From assembly GCF_020025155.1 (NCBI RefSeq), contig NZ_CP073751.1, positions 124,001 through 188,000 of the forward strand: 64,000 bases of DNA, given 5' to 3'. How positions within the stretch are numbered: the first letter of the stretch is position 1; each line of letters opens with the position of its first letter. Below are positions 47,777-58,935 of this stretch, piece by piece. Under the pieces are notes generated by a model, which was not told where the DNA came from, ran no database searches, and saw nothing but the letters and a program-made list of their open reading frames with translations. Position numbers and translations under genes: made by a program. The stretch comes from Halopseudomonas nanhaiensis. GTDB taxonomy: Bacteria; Pseudomonadota; Gammaproteobacteria; Pseudomonadales; Pseudomonadaceae.

Positions 47777-48754
47777 TCAGTCGATCAGCGTAGCCACGCG
47801 CATGCGCTCTCGCTCGTCAAACCGGTCCGCGAGCAGCTCGCTGACGGCGGCCTGCTTGTCCTGATCAGCCAGTCCCGGATCGGCAAGAATCGCCTGGCGC
47901 TCCTCCGCGAATTGGTCCAGCCGTTGCTGCCATCGGGCGCGCTCCTGGTCCAGTTGCTCCAGCCGCTCGGTGGCTTCCGGCCCAACCAGCTCGAGCCGTA
48001 ACTGGCGTACCGCCTGCGGCGGCGCCCCCTCTGCCTGCAACGCCCGGGTGCGCTCACCCAGTTGCTGGTGCAGCTGTACTGCCAGCGAATCACGCAAGGC
48101 GTCCGGTTGGCGCTGGCGCAGCTCTTCCAGGGCCAGCGCCCGACCTGTTTCATCCAGCTCGCTGTCGTGAAGTATGGCCAGCCGTTCCAGGTGATACTGG
48201 TTGTACTGCTCCTCCCGGCCAAACAGGGCTTCGTGTACCAGAGGATCGAAGAGTTCGGCCCGCAGCCGGCGTACGGCCTCCTCGCGCTCGGCAAGCGCGG
48301 CCAGGTCAGCGACCACGGGCAGGTCCTGCTCTAACGCGGCTACGCGTTGCTTGTATTCCAGGTACGCATCCAGCAGCTCGTACGCCTCGGTCAGGGCTGG
48401 CTGGTTCAGTTGAGCGGCCAGCTGCTGGCGAATCATCTCGACCGCCTGATCCGACTGAACCTCGCCGATCGTAGCCAGGTAGTACTCGAACAGGTCGCGC
48501 AGTTGCTCGGTGACCAGCAAATGGCCTCGATGATCGGTCTGCAGTGTGCCGTCCACCTCGGTCCCGCGCAGCGAGGCCGGCGCTTGCCGAGGGATCGCGC
48601 TGGTCGCGGCAGGTCTGGTCGACACCTGCTGCAGGGTGGAGCGTGGTGCTTGCAGCGCAGGCGACAGTTCCGCCACCTCCACGGCAGGCCGCGTCAGGTG
48701 CCAGCCAAGCAGCAGAATGCAGCCGAGCAGTGGAGCGTAAACGATGGCTTTCAT
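47777..48754 (-). CDS. lifO: Lipase secretion chaperone (steric foldase, Lif)
   Basis: A 325-residue foldase with an N-terminal membrane anchor (YAPLLGCILLLGWHL), a variable Ala/Pro linker, and a largely helical catalytic part rich in Gln, Glu and Arg. The hallmark Rx1x2FDY motif occurs as RDLFEYYLATIGE (Glu for Asp). Lif proteins stay in the inner membrane and fold the secreted lipase in the periplasm before type II export. It lies 48 bases downstream of the lipase gene, as in Pseudomonas lipA-lif operons. Confidence 0.93.
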   Translation of the reverse strand: MKAIVYAPLLGCILLLGWHLTRPAVEVAELSPALQAPRSTLQQVSTRPAATSAIPRQAPASLRGTEVDGTLQTDHRGHLLVTEQLRDLFEYYLATIGEVQSDQAVEMIRQQLAAQLNQPALTEAYELLDAYLEYKQRVAALEQDLPVVADLAALAEREEAVRRLRAELFDPLVHEALFGREEQYNQYHLERLAILHDSELDETGRALALEELRQRQPDALRDSLAVQLHQQLGERTRALQAEGAPPQAVRQLRLELVGPEATERLEQLDQERARWQQRLDQFAEERQAILADPGLADQDKQAAVSELLADRFDERERMRVATLID

Positions 48755-48802
48755 GGTGTGAGGTCCTCGTCGAGCGAAGCCGGCCCGCAGGCCGGCCTGC
48801 GC

Positions 48803-49909
<1,107 letters not shown>

Positions 49910-49955
49910 TCATTGACGGCAGTGATCCGACGAACGGTCATTCATGGTTTGGTTG

Positions 49956-51012
49956 TTAGCGGTGCCCCAGGTAAGCATCCATCAAGGATTGCCACTCGGC
50001 CGACTCCGTCACGCGCAGCACCTCCTGAGCCAGCGGGCCGCGAAGTTCGCTTCCGGCGGGCAGGGCGAAGGCATACAACTGCTCGGCAAAGGTGTTGCGC
50101 AGGATATCCAGACGCCGCTCGCCCAGTTCCCGGTTGCGATACTGCAGCAGGGGCTGGTCGTAGACCACCGCATCCGCCGCGCCATCGGCCACGGCGCGCA
50201 TGGCGGTGGGCAGGTCGGGATAGCGGGCCTGCTCGATGCGTTGTTCGGTGAGGTACTGGGCGCTGGCTGTATCGGCAACGGTCGCTACCCGCAAACCGGG
50301 CAGATCACGCGGGCCGTTGATCTGGCGCTGCAGGTTGCTGACGGTCAGGGCTGACGTGATTGCTGCGGTGAAACTGGCGACCATGATCAAACCGGCAAAC
50401 ATCCAGACCAGCGCTATCAGGCGGCCGGCGAGTGTAACCGGTGCCTTGTCGCCGTAGCCGACGGTGGTCATGGTCACCGCCGCCCACCAGAAACTCGCGC
50501 CGATGCCCTGTGCGGGCGAGCCGCCAAACTGCTCGGCATTGCGCCGGCGCTCCACCAGCCATAGCAGCGACCCGACCGCCAGCAGCAGCAGACCCAGCCC
50601 GGCGACCAGGCTGAGGAACTGCCAGCTGAGCAGAGCGCCCAGACTTCGCAGGATGCCTGCGGAATCTTCTCGCGGCACACCGATCGCCAGTCCGGTCTGG
50701 TAGAACGGATGCGTGAAATCAAATTCAGCCTCGCGCTCGGCAGTCATGGTCAAGGCGCCGACGGCGACGTCAGCAGAACCGTCCCGCGCTGCTGGCCAGC
50801 AGCTCGGGAAAGGGCATCGGCACCAGCTGGTACTCGATATCGAGGTTGTCTGCGATCTGCGCCCACAGGTCGATGCTGATCCCTTCCCACTCGCCGCTGT
50901 CATTCTGCATGACGAATGGCGGTACTTCGGTAATGCCGACGCGGATCGGCTCCGCGTGCGCATAGGTACCGAAACAGAACAGAACGGGCAGCAGGAATTG
51001 GATCAGTCGCAT
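49956..51012 (-). pseudogene. Frameshifted glutamate-receptor-like channel (periplasmic binding domain plus K+-channel pore)
   Basis: From the ATG at 51012 the frame encodes a signal peptide and the first part of a binding-protein domain (AEPIRVGITEVPPFVMQ...PMPFPELLASSAGRFC), then stops at 50770. The next frame continues the same protein. It has ARDGSADVAVGALTMTAERE, two membrane segments around a K+-channel filter (AVTMTTVGYGDKAP), and the second binding lobe to 49956. The layout is that of prokaryotic ionotropic glutamate receptors (GluR0-like). One extra base near 50790-50803, inside a perfect palindrome, explains the break. A real mutation and a sequencing error cannot be told apart here. 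Confidence 0.82.
50783..50808. repeat. Inverted repeat at the frameshift site
   Basis: GCTGCTGGCCAGCAGC (50788-50803) is a perfect palindrome. One mismatched base and a further 4 paired bases on each side (CCCG/CGGG) extend it. The shift between the two reading frames of the channel gene falls here. Confidence 0.85.
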
Positions 51013-51145
51013 GGTCTTCTCTCCGTGGTATCAGGGCCGATGGTAGCAAACTGGTCTGCGCCGTTCGGCGCGCCCGCTGAATCGTGGTTAAATGCAGATG
51101 CACGTTTGTGAGGCCTGTGTCCGTTCATCACACAAGGATCTGTAT

Positions 51146-51634
51146 ATGCTTGCCGGCAGTCTGTTCACCAGTTTCGGGTTCTGGCTCTTGCTTGGCCTGG
51201 CCCTGTTCATCTCGGAATTTTTCGTTCCCGGTCTGATTGCTGCGTTCTTCGGCATCGGCGCGGTCGTAGTCGGTTTGCTGACCTGGATGGGTGTCATCGA
51301 CACGCTTCCGATCCAGCTGCTGACCTTCGCCGTCATCAGCGTGGTGGCGCTGTTCGCGCTGCGTAGCCATTTCAACAACTGGCTCCGTGGCGGCGTATCG
51401 GACCGCAGCGAAGGCTATTCGCAGGACGACGGGCTGGTCGGTTCACGGGTGTTCGTCGCCACCGACTTCGCCAACGGCACCGGCGCGGTTCAGCTTAACG
51501 GCGCGAAGTGGGACGCCGAATCCGATGAGCCACTGAAGGCCGGCGACGCCGCCTGGGTGACCCGACACAGCGGTATCGTATTGACCGTCAGCGGGCGTCA
51601 GCCGACGTCTTCTCATACATCGCAAGGAGCTTGA
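51146..51634 (+). CDS. NfeD-family membrane protein
   Basis: A 162-residue protein with two or three hydrophobic segments (FGFWLLLGLALFISEFFVPGLIAAFFGIGAVVVGLL and a following one) and a C-terminal OB-fold (GLVGSRVFVATDFANGTGAVQLNGAKW). This is the short NfeD/YbbK type. The ATG at 51146 has AAGGA upstream; the longer open frame is not favoured. It is paired with the SPFH gene 2 bases downstream, the usual partner in membrane-microdomain and membrane-protein quality control systems. Confidence 0.9.
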   Translation: MLAGSLFTSFGFWLLLGLALFISEFFVPGLIAAFFGIGAVVVGLLTWMGVIDTLPIQLLTFAVISVVALFALRSHFNNWLRGGVSDRSEGYSQDDGLVGSRVFVATDFANGTGAVQLNGAKWDAESDEPLKAGDAAWVTRHSGIVLTVSGRQPTSSHTSQGA

Positions 51635-51636
51635 GC

Positions 51637-52560
51637 ATGGAATTGGCAACCATCATTTCACTGGCGGTACTGGCCTTGGTGATCATCACCATCGCCAAGA
51701 CCGCACAGATCGTTCCCCAGCGGTCGGCCTACGTGGTCGAGCGTCTGGGCAAATACACCAAGACGCTGGATGCGGGCTTTCACCTGCTGATCCCCTTCGT
51801 CGACCGTATCGCCTACCGGCACACCCTCAAGGAAGAAGCGATCGATGTCGACCGGCAGGCCTGCGTGACCAAGGACAACATCCAGGTCGTGGTCAACGGC
51901 GTGATCTATCTGCAGGTCGTCGACCCCAAATCGGCCAGCTACGGGATCAATGACTACCGCTATGCCGCCATGCAGCTGGCGCAGACCACGCTGCGCTCGG
52001 TGGTCGGCAAGATCGATCTGGACAAGACCTTCGAGGAGCGCGAGACCATCAACGTGCAGGTGGTGCAGGCGCTGGACGAAGCAGCCCGGCCCTGGGGCGT
52101 GAAGGTGATGCGTTACGAGATCGCCGACATCGAACTGCCGGCCACCATCCTCGATGCGCTGGAAAAACAGATGCGCGCCGAGCGTGAGCGTCGCGCGGTT
52201 GTCGCCCAGTCCGAAGGCGAGCGTCAGGCCAAGATCAACGTGTCCGAAGGCCAGAAGCAGGAAACCATCAACCTGTCCGAAGCCGAGAAGCAGCGTCAGA
52301 TCAACGAGGCCGAAGGTCGGGCGCGCGAGATCGAACTGATCGCGCTGGCTACCGCCGAAGGGTTGCGCCGTGTCGCCGAGGCCATCAACACCCCCGGCGG
52401 CAAGGACGCGGTCGGCCTGCGGGTTGCCGAGCAGTACGTCGAGGAGTTCGGCAAGCTGGCCAAGACCAACAACACCATGATCCTGCCCGCCGAGCTGACC
52501 AACATAGGCTCTGCGGTAGCGGCGATCACCAAGACCATGGAGCAGGTCAACCGCCCCTGA
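51637..52560 (+). CDS. qmcA: SPFH/band-7 (stomatin-like) protein QmcA
   Basis: A 307-residue stomatin-like protein. It has an N-terminal membrane segment (MELATIISLAVLALVIITIAK), an SPFH domain (VPQRSAYVVERLGKYTKTLDAGFHLLIPF...) and a long coiled coil rich in Glu, Gln, Ala and Lys (about residues 170-240). AGGAG precedes the ATG at 51637 by 8 bases. With NfeD it forms the conserved pair (E. coli QmcA/YbbK) linked to membrane organisation and FtsH-type proteolysis. Confidence 0.92.
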   Translation: MELATIISLAVLALVIITIAKTAQIVPQRSAYVVERLGKYTKTLDAGFHLLIPFVDRIAYRHTLKEEAIDVDRQACVTKDNIQVVVNGVIYLQVVDPKSASYGINDYRYAAMQLAQTTLRSVVGKIDLDKTFEERETINVQVVQALDEAARPWGVKVMRYEIADIELPATILDALEKQMRAERERRAVVAQSEGERQAKINVSEGQKQETINLSEAEKQRQINEAEGRAREIELIALATAEGLRRVAEAINTPGGKDAVGLRVAEQYVEEFGKLAKTNNTMILPAELTNIGSAVAAITKTMEQVNRP

Positions 52561-52576
52561 CCGGTCGAGGCCGCAT

Positions 52577-55500
52577 TCAGCCTGTGCTGGTTGCGGCCCG
52601 TTCTGCCCGACGTATTCTCGCCGTCTCCAGCCAGGACAGCAGCGCAGGAATCACGAACAGTACCAGCAGGGTCGAAAAGCCCAGCCCGAAGGCGATGGAC
52701 GTGGCCATCGGAATCAGGAACTGCGCCTGCAGCGACGTTTCGAACAACAGCGGCAGCAGCCCGCCGACTGTCGTCAGGGATGTCAGCAGTACCGCCCGCA
52801 ACCGCTGCACCACCGCCTCGCTCAACGCCTGATTGACCTCCAGCCCCCGTTCGCGCTGATCCTGGTAGAAGCTGACCAGAATGATCGAGTTGTTGACCAC
52901 GATGCCGGAGAGGCCGAACAGCCCGAACAATGACAGGATGGTCAGATTCAGCCCCATGAACCAGTGCCCGAGCAGCGCGCCAACCAGGGCCAGGGGAATC
53001 ACCGCCATGACGATCAGCGGCGTCGCCCAGGATGTGAACACCCATACCAACACCGCATACATGAGTGCCAGGCCGACCAGCAGGCCGGTGCGCATGTCCG
53101 CCAGCGTATCGCGTTGATCTGCGGAGCGACCTTCGAAGCTGTAACGCACGTTGTGCCGTTCGGCCAGCGCCGGCAGCTCGGCCATCATCGCTTCCAGCAC
53201 CACGCCGGCGGTGGTCTGCGCCTGATCGATGTCGGCAGTCACCTCGACCGCTAACTGCCCCTCGGCGTGGCGTAGCGCTTCGAAGCCCTGGCGGGTGGAG
53301 AACTCGGCGACCTGGTACAGCGGCACGCTGCGCCCGTCATCCAGCCGAATCGACAGATCGCCAAGGCTGGCCAGGCTGGCCCGCTCGGCTCTGGGCAATT
53401 GCACGCGCACTTCGATTTCATCCGAGCGCTGCTGATAGATCTGCGCCAGGCGCCCGTCATAGGCGGCGCGCAGTTGCCGGCCGAGGCTCTGGGTGCTCAG
53501 CCCGAGGGCCTGACCATAGGGTGTCAGCGAGTAGATCAACTGCTCGCGCCCCCAGGGCATGTCGTCGTCGGTACTGGTGACGCCGTCGATGGAAGCAAGC
53601 ATCACCGCGACCGCATCGGCAGCGGCCTTGAGCTGATGCGGTTCGCTGCCGGTCAGGCGTACGTTGATGTCCTTGCCGGGTGGCCCGGCAACGCGCTCGC
53701 TGATGCTCAGCCGGTCGATGCCGGCGGGCATGACGATCCGCTCGCGCCACTCGGTGATAAAGGTACGGTTTCGTACCTCGCGGTGATCCGGCGAGACCAG
53801 TTCGATCATGATCGAGCCGAGTTGATCACCCTGGCGGGCGCCGCCGCCGGAGCCGCTGACTTCGCCCTGACGGATGACGAAGGTCTGCAACACGCCGCCA
53901 CCCAAGGCCGCGTCGGTCTCGAGCAGCGTGTCTTCCAGGTGATCGAGAAAGCGCACCACCTCGGCACGCGGCGTACCCGCCACGAAGCTGGCATTGGCAT
54001 AGAGCACCTGGGGCTCGGGCGTCGGGAAGAAGCTGAAGCCGATCCGCCCGCTGCTGACCAGGCCGATGGCAAGCAGGACGCTGACCAGGGCACAGGCCAG
54101 CGTGGCGCCGCGATGGCGCAAGGTCAGCGCAGAGAAGCGTCGGAAACGGCCATCGCGGAACCGGTCGAAACTCTGATCGAAGCGCTGGCGAACCGCATCC
54201 ACGCGACGGGCAGCACCGGAATACCAGCGCTGGCGGCTGCCGGTGCCGGGCTTGAATGCCCCGCGCAAGTGATGCGGCAGCACCACGAAGCATTCCAGCA
54301 GCGAGGCGATCAGCACGCAGATCATCACCGTGGGAATGTCGCCGAGGATGTTGCCGAACACGCCGCCGACCATCAGTAGCGGCATGAAGGCGGCAATGGT
54401 CGTCAATGAGGAAGCGACTACCGGCCAGAGCATCCGCTTGGCTGCACCTTCCGACGCGTAGCCGGGTTGCTCGCCGTTGCGGAAGTGGGCGTCGGCGTCC
54501 TCACCGACCACGATGGCATCGTCGACGATCACCCCCAGCGCCATGATCAGCGCGAACAGGGAAATCATGTTGATCGAACCGCCGATCAGCCAGAACACCG
54601 CGAGCGCTGCGAGGAACGCCGTGGGAATGCCCACCGCGACCCACAGCGCCACCCGGCCGGGCAGGAACAGGTAGAGCAGCAGCAGAACCAGTACCAGACC
54701 GCTGACGCCGTTGTTGACCAGCAGCGCGATGCGGTCGTTGATCAGTTGCCAGGCTTCATCGTAGACATGGATCGACACACCGGGCGGCAGCGTGGGTCTC
54801 ACCTCGTCGAGCCAGTCGTTGAGAATCTTCGCCGAGGTCAGCGAGTTGCCGTCCTCGGCGCGCTGCAGCAGCAGTTCGACCGCCGGATGTCCGTCGTGGC
54901 GCAGCTGAACCTGGTTGCGCATCGGTTCCTGAATGATCTGCGCGACATCGCCCAGGCGCAGGTGCGCGCTGGCACCTTCGACCAGCGGGATGCTGGCAAA
55001 CTCGTCTGCCGAGCGACGTTGCTCGATGGCGCGCAGTTCGCGTGCCGAGTCGTCCTCACCGGCCAGACCGGCTGGCAGATCCCGCGACTCGGCAGCAATG
55101 CGGTCGGCCACCTGATCCAGCGACAGGCCCAGCCGTTCAAGCTGGGTGGTGGAAATCTCCACGCTGACCTGCTGCTGGGGCAGGCCGGCGAGCGTGATGC
55201 GATCGATGCCGCGGGTCAACAGATCGCGCTCGAAGCGGTTGGCCAGCGAACGCAACTCGGCATCTGTGTACGGGCCGTATACCAGCACGCTGGCCACGGG
55301 ATCGAAGCGTGCGACGCGTACCACTTCGGGGCGCTCGGCATCCGAGGGCAGGTTGCGAAATTCTTCGACGCGCTGGCGTGCGTCGTCCAGCGCGATGATC
55401 GGATCGGTGCCCTCGGTGAACTCCAGGGTGATGCTCGAGATGCCCTGTGCGGAGGTCGATGTCATCGACTTGAGGTTTTCCAGACTGCGCAGACGCTGTT

Positions 55501-55714
55501 CCAGCGGCTGGGTGATCGCCTGTTCGATGTCCTCGGCCGCCGCACCGCTCCAGACCACGCGTACGGTGACGAAATCCAGCGCGAAGGTGGGGAAGAACTG
55601 GATGTTCATGCGCAGCAGGCCGAGCACGCCGCCCATGAGCATGACCAGCATCAGCAGATTCGCCGCGACCTTGTGGTTGACGAAAAAGCCGATCGGCCCG
55701 CCGGTCTGGTTCAT
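52577..55714 (-). CDS. RND-family efflux permease (HAE-1-like)
   Basis: A 1045-residue inner-membrane RND pump with about 12 membrane segments and two large periplasmic loops. The N-terminus NHKVAANLLMLVMLMGGVLGL and the proton-relay segment ALGVIVDDAIVVGEDA with paired Asp residues are typical. It resembles the group of tripartite exporters encoded with a single adaptor and no local outer-membrane factor. Its start overlaps the adaptor stop by 4 bases. The substrate is unknown. Confidence 0.92.
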   Translation of the reverse strand: MNQTGGPIGFFVNHKVAANLLMLVMLMGGVLGLLRMNIQFFPTFALDFVTVRVVWSGAAAEDIEQAITQPLEQRLRSLENLKSMTSTSAQGISSITLEFTEGTDPIIALDDARQRVEEFRNLPSDAERPEVVRVARFDPVASVLVYGPYTDAELRSLANRFERDLLTRGIDRITLAGLPQQQVSVEISTTQLERLGLSLDQVADRIAAESRDLPAGLAGEDDSARELRAIEQRRSADEFASIPLVEGASAHLRLGDVAQIIQEPMRNQVQLRHDGHPAVELLLQRAEDGNSLTSAKILNDWLDEVRPTLPPGVSIHVYDEAWQLINDRIALLVNNGVSGLVLVLLLLYLFLPGRVALWVAVGIPTAFLAALAVFWLIGGSINMISLFALIMALGVIVDDAIVVGEDADAHFRNGEQPGYASEGAAKRMLWPVVASSLTTIAAFMPLLMVGGVFGNILGDIPTVMICVLIASLLECFVVLPHHLRGAFKPGTGSRQRWYSGAARRVDAVRQRFDQSFDRFRDGRFRRFSALTLRHRGATLACALVSVLLAIGLVSSGRIGFSFFPTPEPQVLYANASFVAGTPRAEVVRFLDHLEDTLLETDAALGGGVLQTFVIRQGEVSGSGGGARQGDQLGSIMIELVSPDHREVRNRTFITEWRERIVMPAGIDRLSISERVAGPPGKDINVRLTGSEPHQLKAAADAVAVMLASIDGVTSTDDDMPWGREQLIYSLTPYGQALGLSTQSLGRQLRAAYDGRLAQIYQQRSDEIEVRVQLPRAERASLASLGDLSIRLDDGRSVPLYQVAEFSTRQGFEALRHAEGQLAVEVTADIDQAQTTAGVVLEAMMAELPALAERHNVRYSFEGRSADQRDTLADMRTGLLVGLALMYAVLVWVFTSWATPLIVMAVIPLALVGALLGHWFMGLNLTILSLFGLFGLSGIVVNNSIILVSFYQDQRERGLEVNQALSEAVVQRLRAVLLTSLTTVGGLLPLLFETSLQAQFLIPMATSIAFGLGFSTLLVLFVIPALLSWLETARIRRAERAATSTG

Positions 55715-56961
55715 TGCGCTGCTGCTCCGGCTGGCGCCTGCTCGGTGGGGTCGACGCGCAGGCCGTCGACCGCGTTGGGCAGATGGGTGACGACGATGCG
55801 CATGCCGGGCTGCAGTTGCTCGGAGCGCACCAGCACCCAGCGCGAGCCGTCTTCGCGAAGCGTTTCGCCGACGCGCTCGACCTGCAGCCGTTTCATCCGA
55901 CCATCGACCAGCTGGTACAGGGTGTCATTGCCGTAGAGTGCGCTGTAGGGCACGGCGACGCTGCTCTCGCGCACCGGGCGCGGTACGCTGACAGCCAGCA
56001 GCGTGCCCAGGCGCAGGTTCGGCGCCGCGTCGTCGAGCCGGAATATCGCCTCGACGCCCCGCGCTTCGGCGAGACCGGCAATGCGCTGCAGGGTCATGGT
56101 TACGGCCGGCGAGACATCCAGCGTCCGCGCCACCAGTTGCTCGCCTTCAGCCAGCGCCTGAATGAAGTCCTGACTGTACATCTGCGGCAGCGTCGCACGC
56201 AGCTCCATGCCTTCCACCGGATAGAACTGCAGCAGCGCCGCATTGGCCGATACCTGGTCGCCGACGGCTACCTGAACCTCGCCGACCACGCCATCGAACG
56301 GCGCGCGAAAACGGCTCCGCTGGGCGTCACGTTCGGTGCTCTCCAGGCTGGCCCGGGCACGGTCGACGCGCGCTTTCAGTGCCGCTTCGCGAGAGGGAAA
56401 CGATTCGATCGCACGCGAGCGCGTGGCAACGGTCAAGGCGGCACGCTCCAGCGCATCGTTTGCGGCCTCCAGCTCGGCGCGGGAGACCACCTGCCGCTCG
56501 ATCAGCTGCTCGGTACGCTCGACGCTGCGACGGGCGTTGGCGAGGATGCGCTTTTCCAGCTCGAGCGCCTGACGGTCATTGGCATGTGCCGAACGCTCGC
56601 TGGTCAGCTGCGCCTGCGCGTCGTGCAGCTCTGCACGCGCCTGCTGCAGGCGCGGTTCGATGTCGGCCTCATCCAGTGCGACCAGCAAGGTGCCTTCTTC
56701 GACCACCTGACCATCACGCACCGGCAACTGGTCGATCCGGCCGGCCAGCGGTGCGACCACGGTGAAGCGGCGCGGTGATTCCAGCTGTCCGTAAAGCGTC
56801 AAGCTCGGCTGCAGGGTGCCCGGCTCGATGGCCATCGTATCCACCCGCCAGCTGCGTTCCTGCGGCGCCACGGGCTCGGGAGCGTCCCTGGTGATACGGA
56901 GCAATACGAAAATGGCAATACCGATGGCGATGATCAGCACCGGAACCAGACGTTTGCGCAT
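55711..56961 (-). CDS. RND efflux periplasmic adaptor subunit
   Basis: A 416-residue membrane-fusion protein. It has an N-terminal anchor (RLVPVLIIAIGIAIFVLL), a lipoyl half-motif (VVAPLAGRIDQLPVRDGQVVEEGTL), a helical hairpin (about residues 85-190) and the returning half (RFRAPFDGVVGEVQVAVGDQV). The ATG at 56961 follows GGGAG; a longer frame to 57018 is unlikely. It links the permease just downstream to an outer-membrane channel encoded elsewhere. Confidence 0.9.
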   Translation of the reverse strand: MRKRLVPVLIIAIGIAIFVLLRITRDAPEPVAPQERSWRVDTMAIEPGTLQPSLTLYGQLESPRRFTVVAPLAGRIDQLPVRDGQVVEEGTLLVALDEADIEPRLQQARAELHDAQAQLTSERSAHANDRQALELEKRILANARRSVERTEQLIERQVVSRAELEAANDALERAALTVATRSRAIESFPSREAALKARVDRARASLESTERDAQRSRFRAPFDGVVGEVQVAVGDQVSANAALLQFYPVEGMELRATLPQMYSQDFIQALAEGEQLVARTLDVSPAVTMTLQRIAGLAEARGVEAIFRLDDAAPNLRLGTLLAVSVPRPVRESSVAVPYSALYGNDTLYQLVDGRMKRLQVERVGETLREDGSRWVLVRSEQLQPGMRIVVTHLPNAVDGLRVDPTEQAPAGAAAQ

Positions 56962-57152
56962 GGGCACTCCCTGCGGGGGTTTGACAGTCGTCCTGTATAC
57001 CTGCCGGCTGACGGCCATTCAATAGGCGCAGCGGTGTCAGGCGGGTTTGTAGCTATAGTGCTTCATATCTGTCGTCGATTTGTATATCGGCAGAGACACT
57101 TGCGGGCTACCTTCTAAGACCGAGACAACAACAATACATACGGAGGCGTACC

Positions 57153-58844
57153 GTGGACGCTGATATGCGCTGGTTGAAATCCTACCCTGCAGACGTGAGA
57201 TGGGACGTGGAGCTGGAAGCTGTGCCGGTCTACAGCCTGCTCGAGCGCTCCGCTGAGCGTTACCCTGAGCGTCCGGCGATCAACTTCTTCGGCAGCAGGA
57301 TCAGCTACGCCCGTCTGCAGGAGCTGGTGGGTCATGCCGCTGCAGGTTTCCAGGCACTTGGCGTCAAGCCGGGCGTGCATGTAGGTCTGTATCTGCCCAA
57401 TTGCCCGCACTACTACATCGCCTTCTTCGGCGTGCTTCGCGCTGGCGGGACGGTGGTCAACTATTCGCCGCTGGATGCCGAGCGCACGCTCGAGCACAAG
57501 ATCGAAGACAGCGAGACGGACGTGATGGTGACGCTCGATCTGGCGGCGTTCTATCCCAAGATGGCCAGCTTGCGGGCGCGCACGCGCTTGCAGCATCTCG
57601 TCGTCGGCTCGCTGGAAGACTTCTGCGAAGGCCTGACACCGGTCCAGGCCGAGCTGCTGGGGCCACGCGCAGATGTGGAAGTGGGTAACGGCTGCCAGCT
57701 GTTTACCGATCTGCTGAACAACGACGGCAACTATCATGCGTATCCGATCGCCGACGCGGCGACGGAATTGGCCGTGCTGCAATACACCGGCGGTACCACG
57801 GGTGCGCCGAAGGGCGCCATGCTCACCCACGGCAACATCACCACATCCTGCGCGCAGCTCGAGGAGATCCTGCGCGGTACGCTCGAGATGGGCAACGAGC
57901 GCGTCCTGGCCGTGCTGCCTCCCTTCCACATCTACGCGCTGATGGTGAACATGGTGTTCGGTCTGAGCAGGGCGGCCGAAATTCACCTGCACCCGCGGTT
58001 CGATGTCGAAGCAGCGCTCAAGGAGATCAGCCAGAGCCGCATCACCACGTTCCCGGGCGTGCCGACCATGTTTATCGGTCTGCTGAGCCATCCGGATACC
58101 GCCAGCTACGATCTCACGTCGCTGAAGATGTGCAACTCCGGTGGGGCTCCGCTGCCGGTAGAGGTCCAGCAGCGCTACAGCCGCACGGCCGGCTGCGCGC
58201 TGAAGGAAGGCTGGGGCATGACCGAAACCACCACTACCGGTACGTTCTCGCCCAAGGACGCCGAGCCACGCCCTGGCTCCTGCGGTATTCCGGTCCCGGG
58301 AGCGCGCATCCGTATTGCGCCGCTGGACGGCTCGGCGGGCAGCGTAGCGGTGGGTGAGCGTGGTGAGGTATGCATCGCCGGCCCGAACATCACCGTCGGT
58401 TACTGGAAGCGCGACGACGCCACGGCCGAAACCATGACCGCCGACGGCTACCTGCGCACCGGCGATGTGGGCTACATGGACGAGGACGGCTACGTTTACA
58501 TCGTCGATCGGACCAAGGACATGATCCTGTGCAGCGGCTACAACGTGTATCCGCGGGTGATCGAGGAAGCCATCTACGAGATGCCGAGCGTCGAGGAAGT
58601 GTCGGTGATCGGCGTCGATGACCCCTACCGCGGTCAGGCACCGAAGGCGTTCATCAAGCTCAAGGCGGGCGCTGAGCCGCTCGATTTCGAGACGCTGCAG
58701 GCTTTCCTGGCGACTCGCCTGGGCAAGCACGAGCGCCTGCAGTCGATGGAGGTGCGTGATGCGCTGCCGCGCACGCCGGTCGGCAAGCTGTCGAAGAAGG
58801 AGCTCTACGAGGAAGAACGGCTGCGTGGCCAGGCCTGCGCCTGA
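57153..58844 (+). CDS. AMP-dependent acyl-CoA ligase (FadD-like)
   Basis: A 563-residue adenylate-forming ligase. The P-loop is YTGGTTGAPKGAMLTHGN (about residues 212-229), followed by motif GWGMTETTTTG, the Tyr/Thr motif YLRTGDVGYMDEDGYV and the catalytic Lys in TPVGKLSKKEL. The start is GTG at 57153, with GGAGG 6 bases upstream. It activates a carboxylic acid, probably a medium- or long-chain fatty acid, as an acyl-CoA thioester. It is divergent from the RND pair. A very long antisense frame across it is a GC-codon artefact. Confidence 0.9.
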   Translation: MDADMRWLKSYPADVRWDVELEAVPVYSLLERSAERYPERPAINFFGSRISYARLQELVGHAAAGFQALGVKPGVHVGLYLPNCPHYYIAFFGVLRAGGTVVNYSPLDAERTLEHKIEDSETDVMVTLDLAAFYPKMASLRARTRLQHLVVGSLEDFCEGLTPVQAELLGPRADVEVGNGCQLFTDLLNNDGNYHAYPIADAATELAVLQYTGGTTGAPKGAMLTHGNITTSCAQLEEILRGTLEMGNERVLAVLPPFHIYALMVNMVFGLSRAAEIHLHPRFDVEAALKEISQSRITTFPGVPTMFIGLLSHPDTASYDLTSLKMCNSGGAPLPVEVQQRYSRTAGCALKEGWGMTETTTTGTFSPKDAEPRPGSCGIPVPGARIRIAPLDGSAGSVAVGERGEVCIAGPNITVGYWKRDDATAETMTADGYLRTGDVGYMDEDGYVYIVDRTKDMILCSGYNVYPRVIEEAIYEMPSVEEVSVIGVDDPYRGQAPKAFIKLKAGAEPLDFETLQAFLATRLGKHERLQSMEVRDALPRTPVGKLSKKELYEEERLRGQACA

Positions 58845-58935
58845 ACAGGCATTTGCGGAACAGGCGGTTCGCTCCGCTGGTCGGAAGGGCATGTTTTGCC
58901 GATAATGGCGCCCTGCTGACCACGGAGAATTGTTC

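Noticed and set aside
54467-55936. 489-codon plus-strand frame across the RND permease
   Set aside because: Antisense to a clear RND pump, with a biased composition and no motif.
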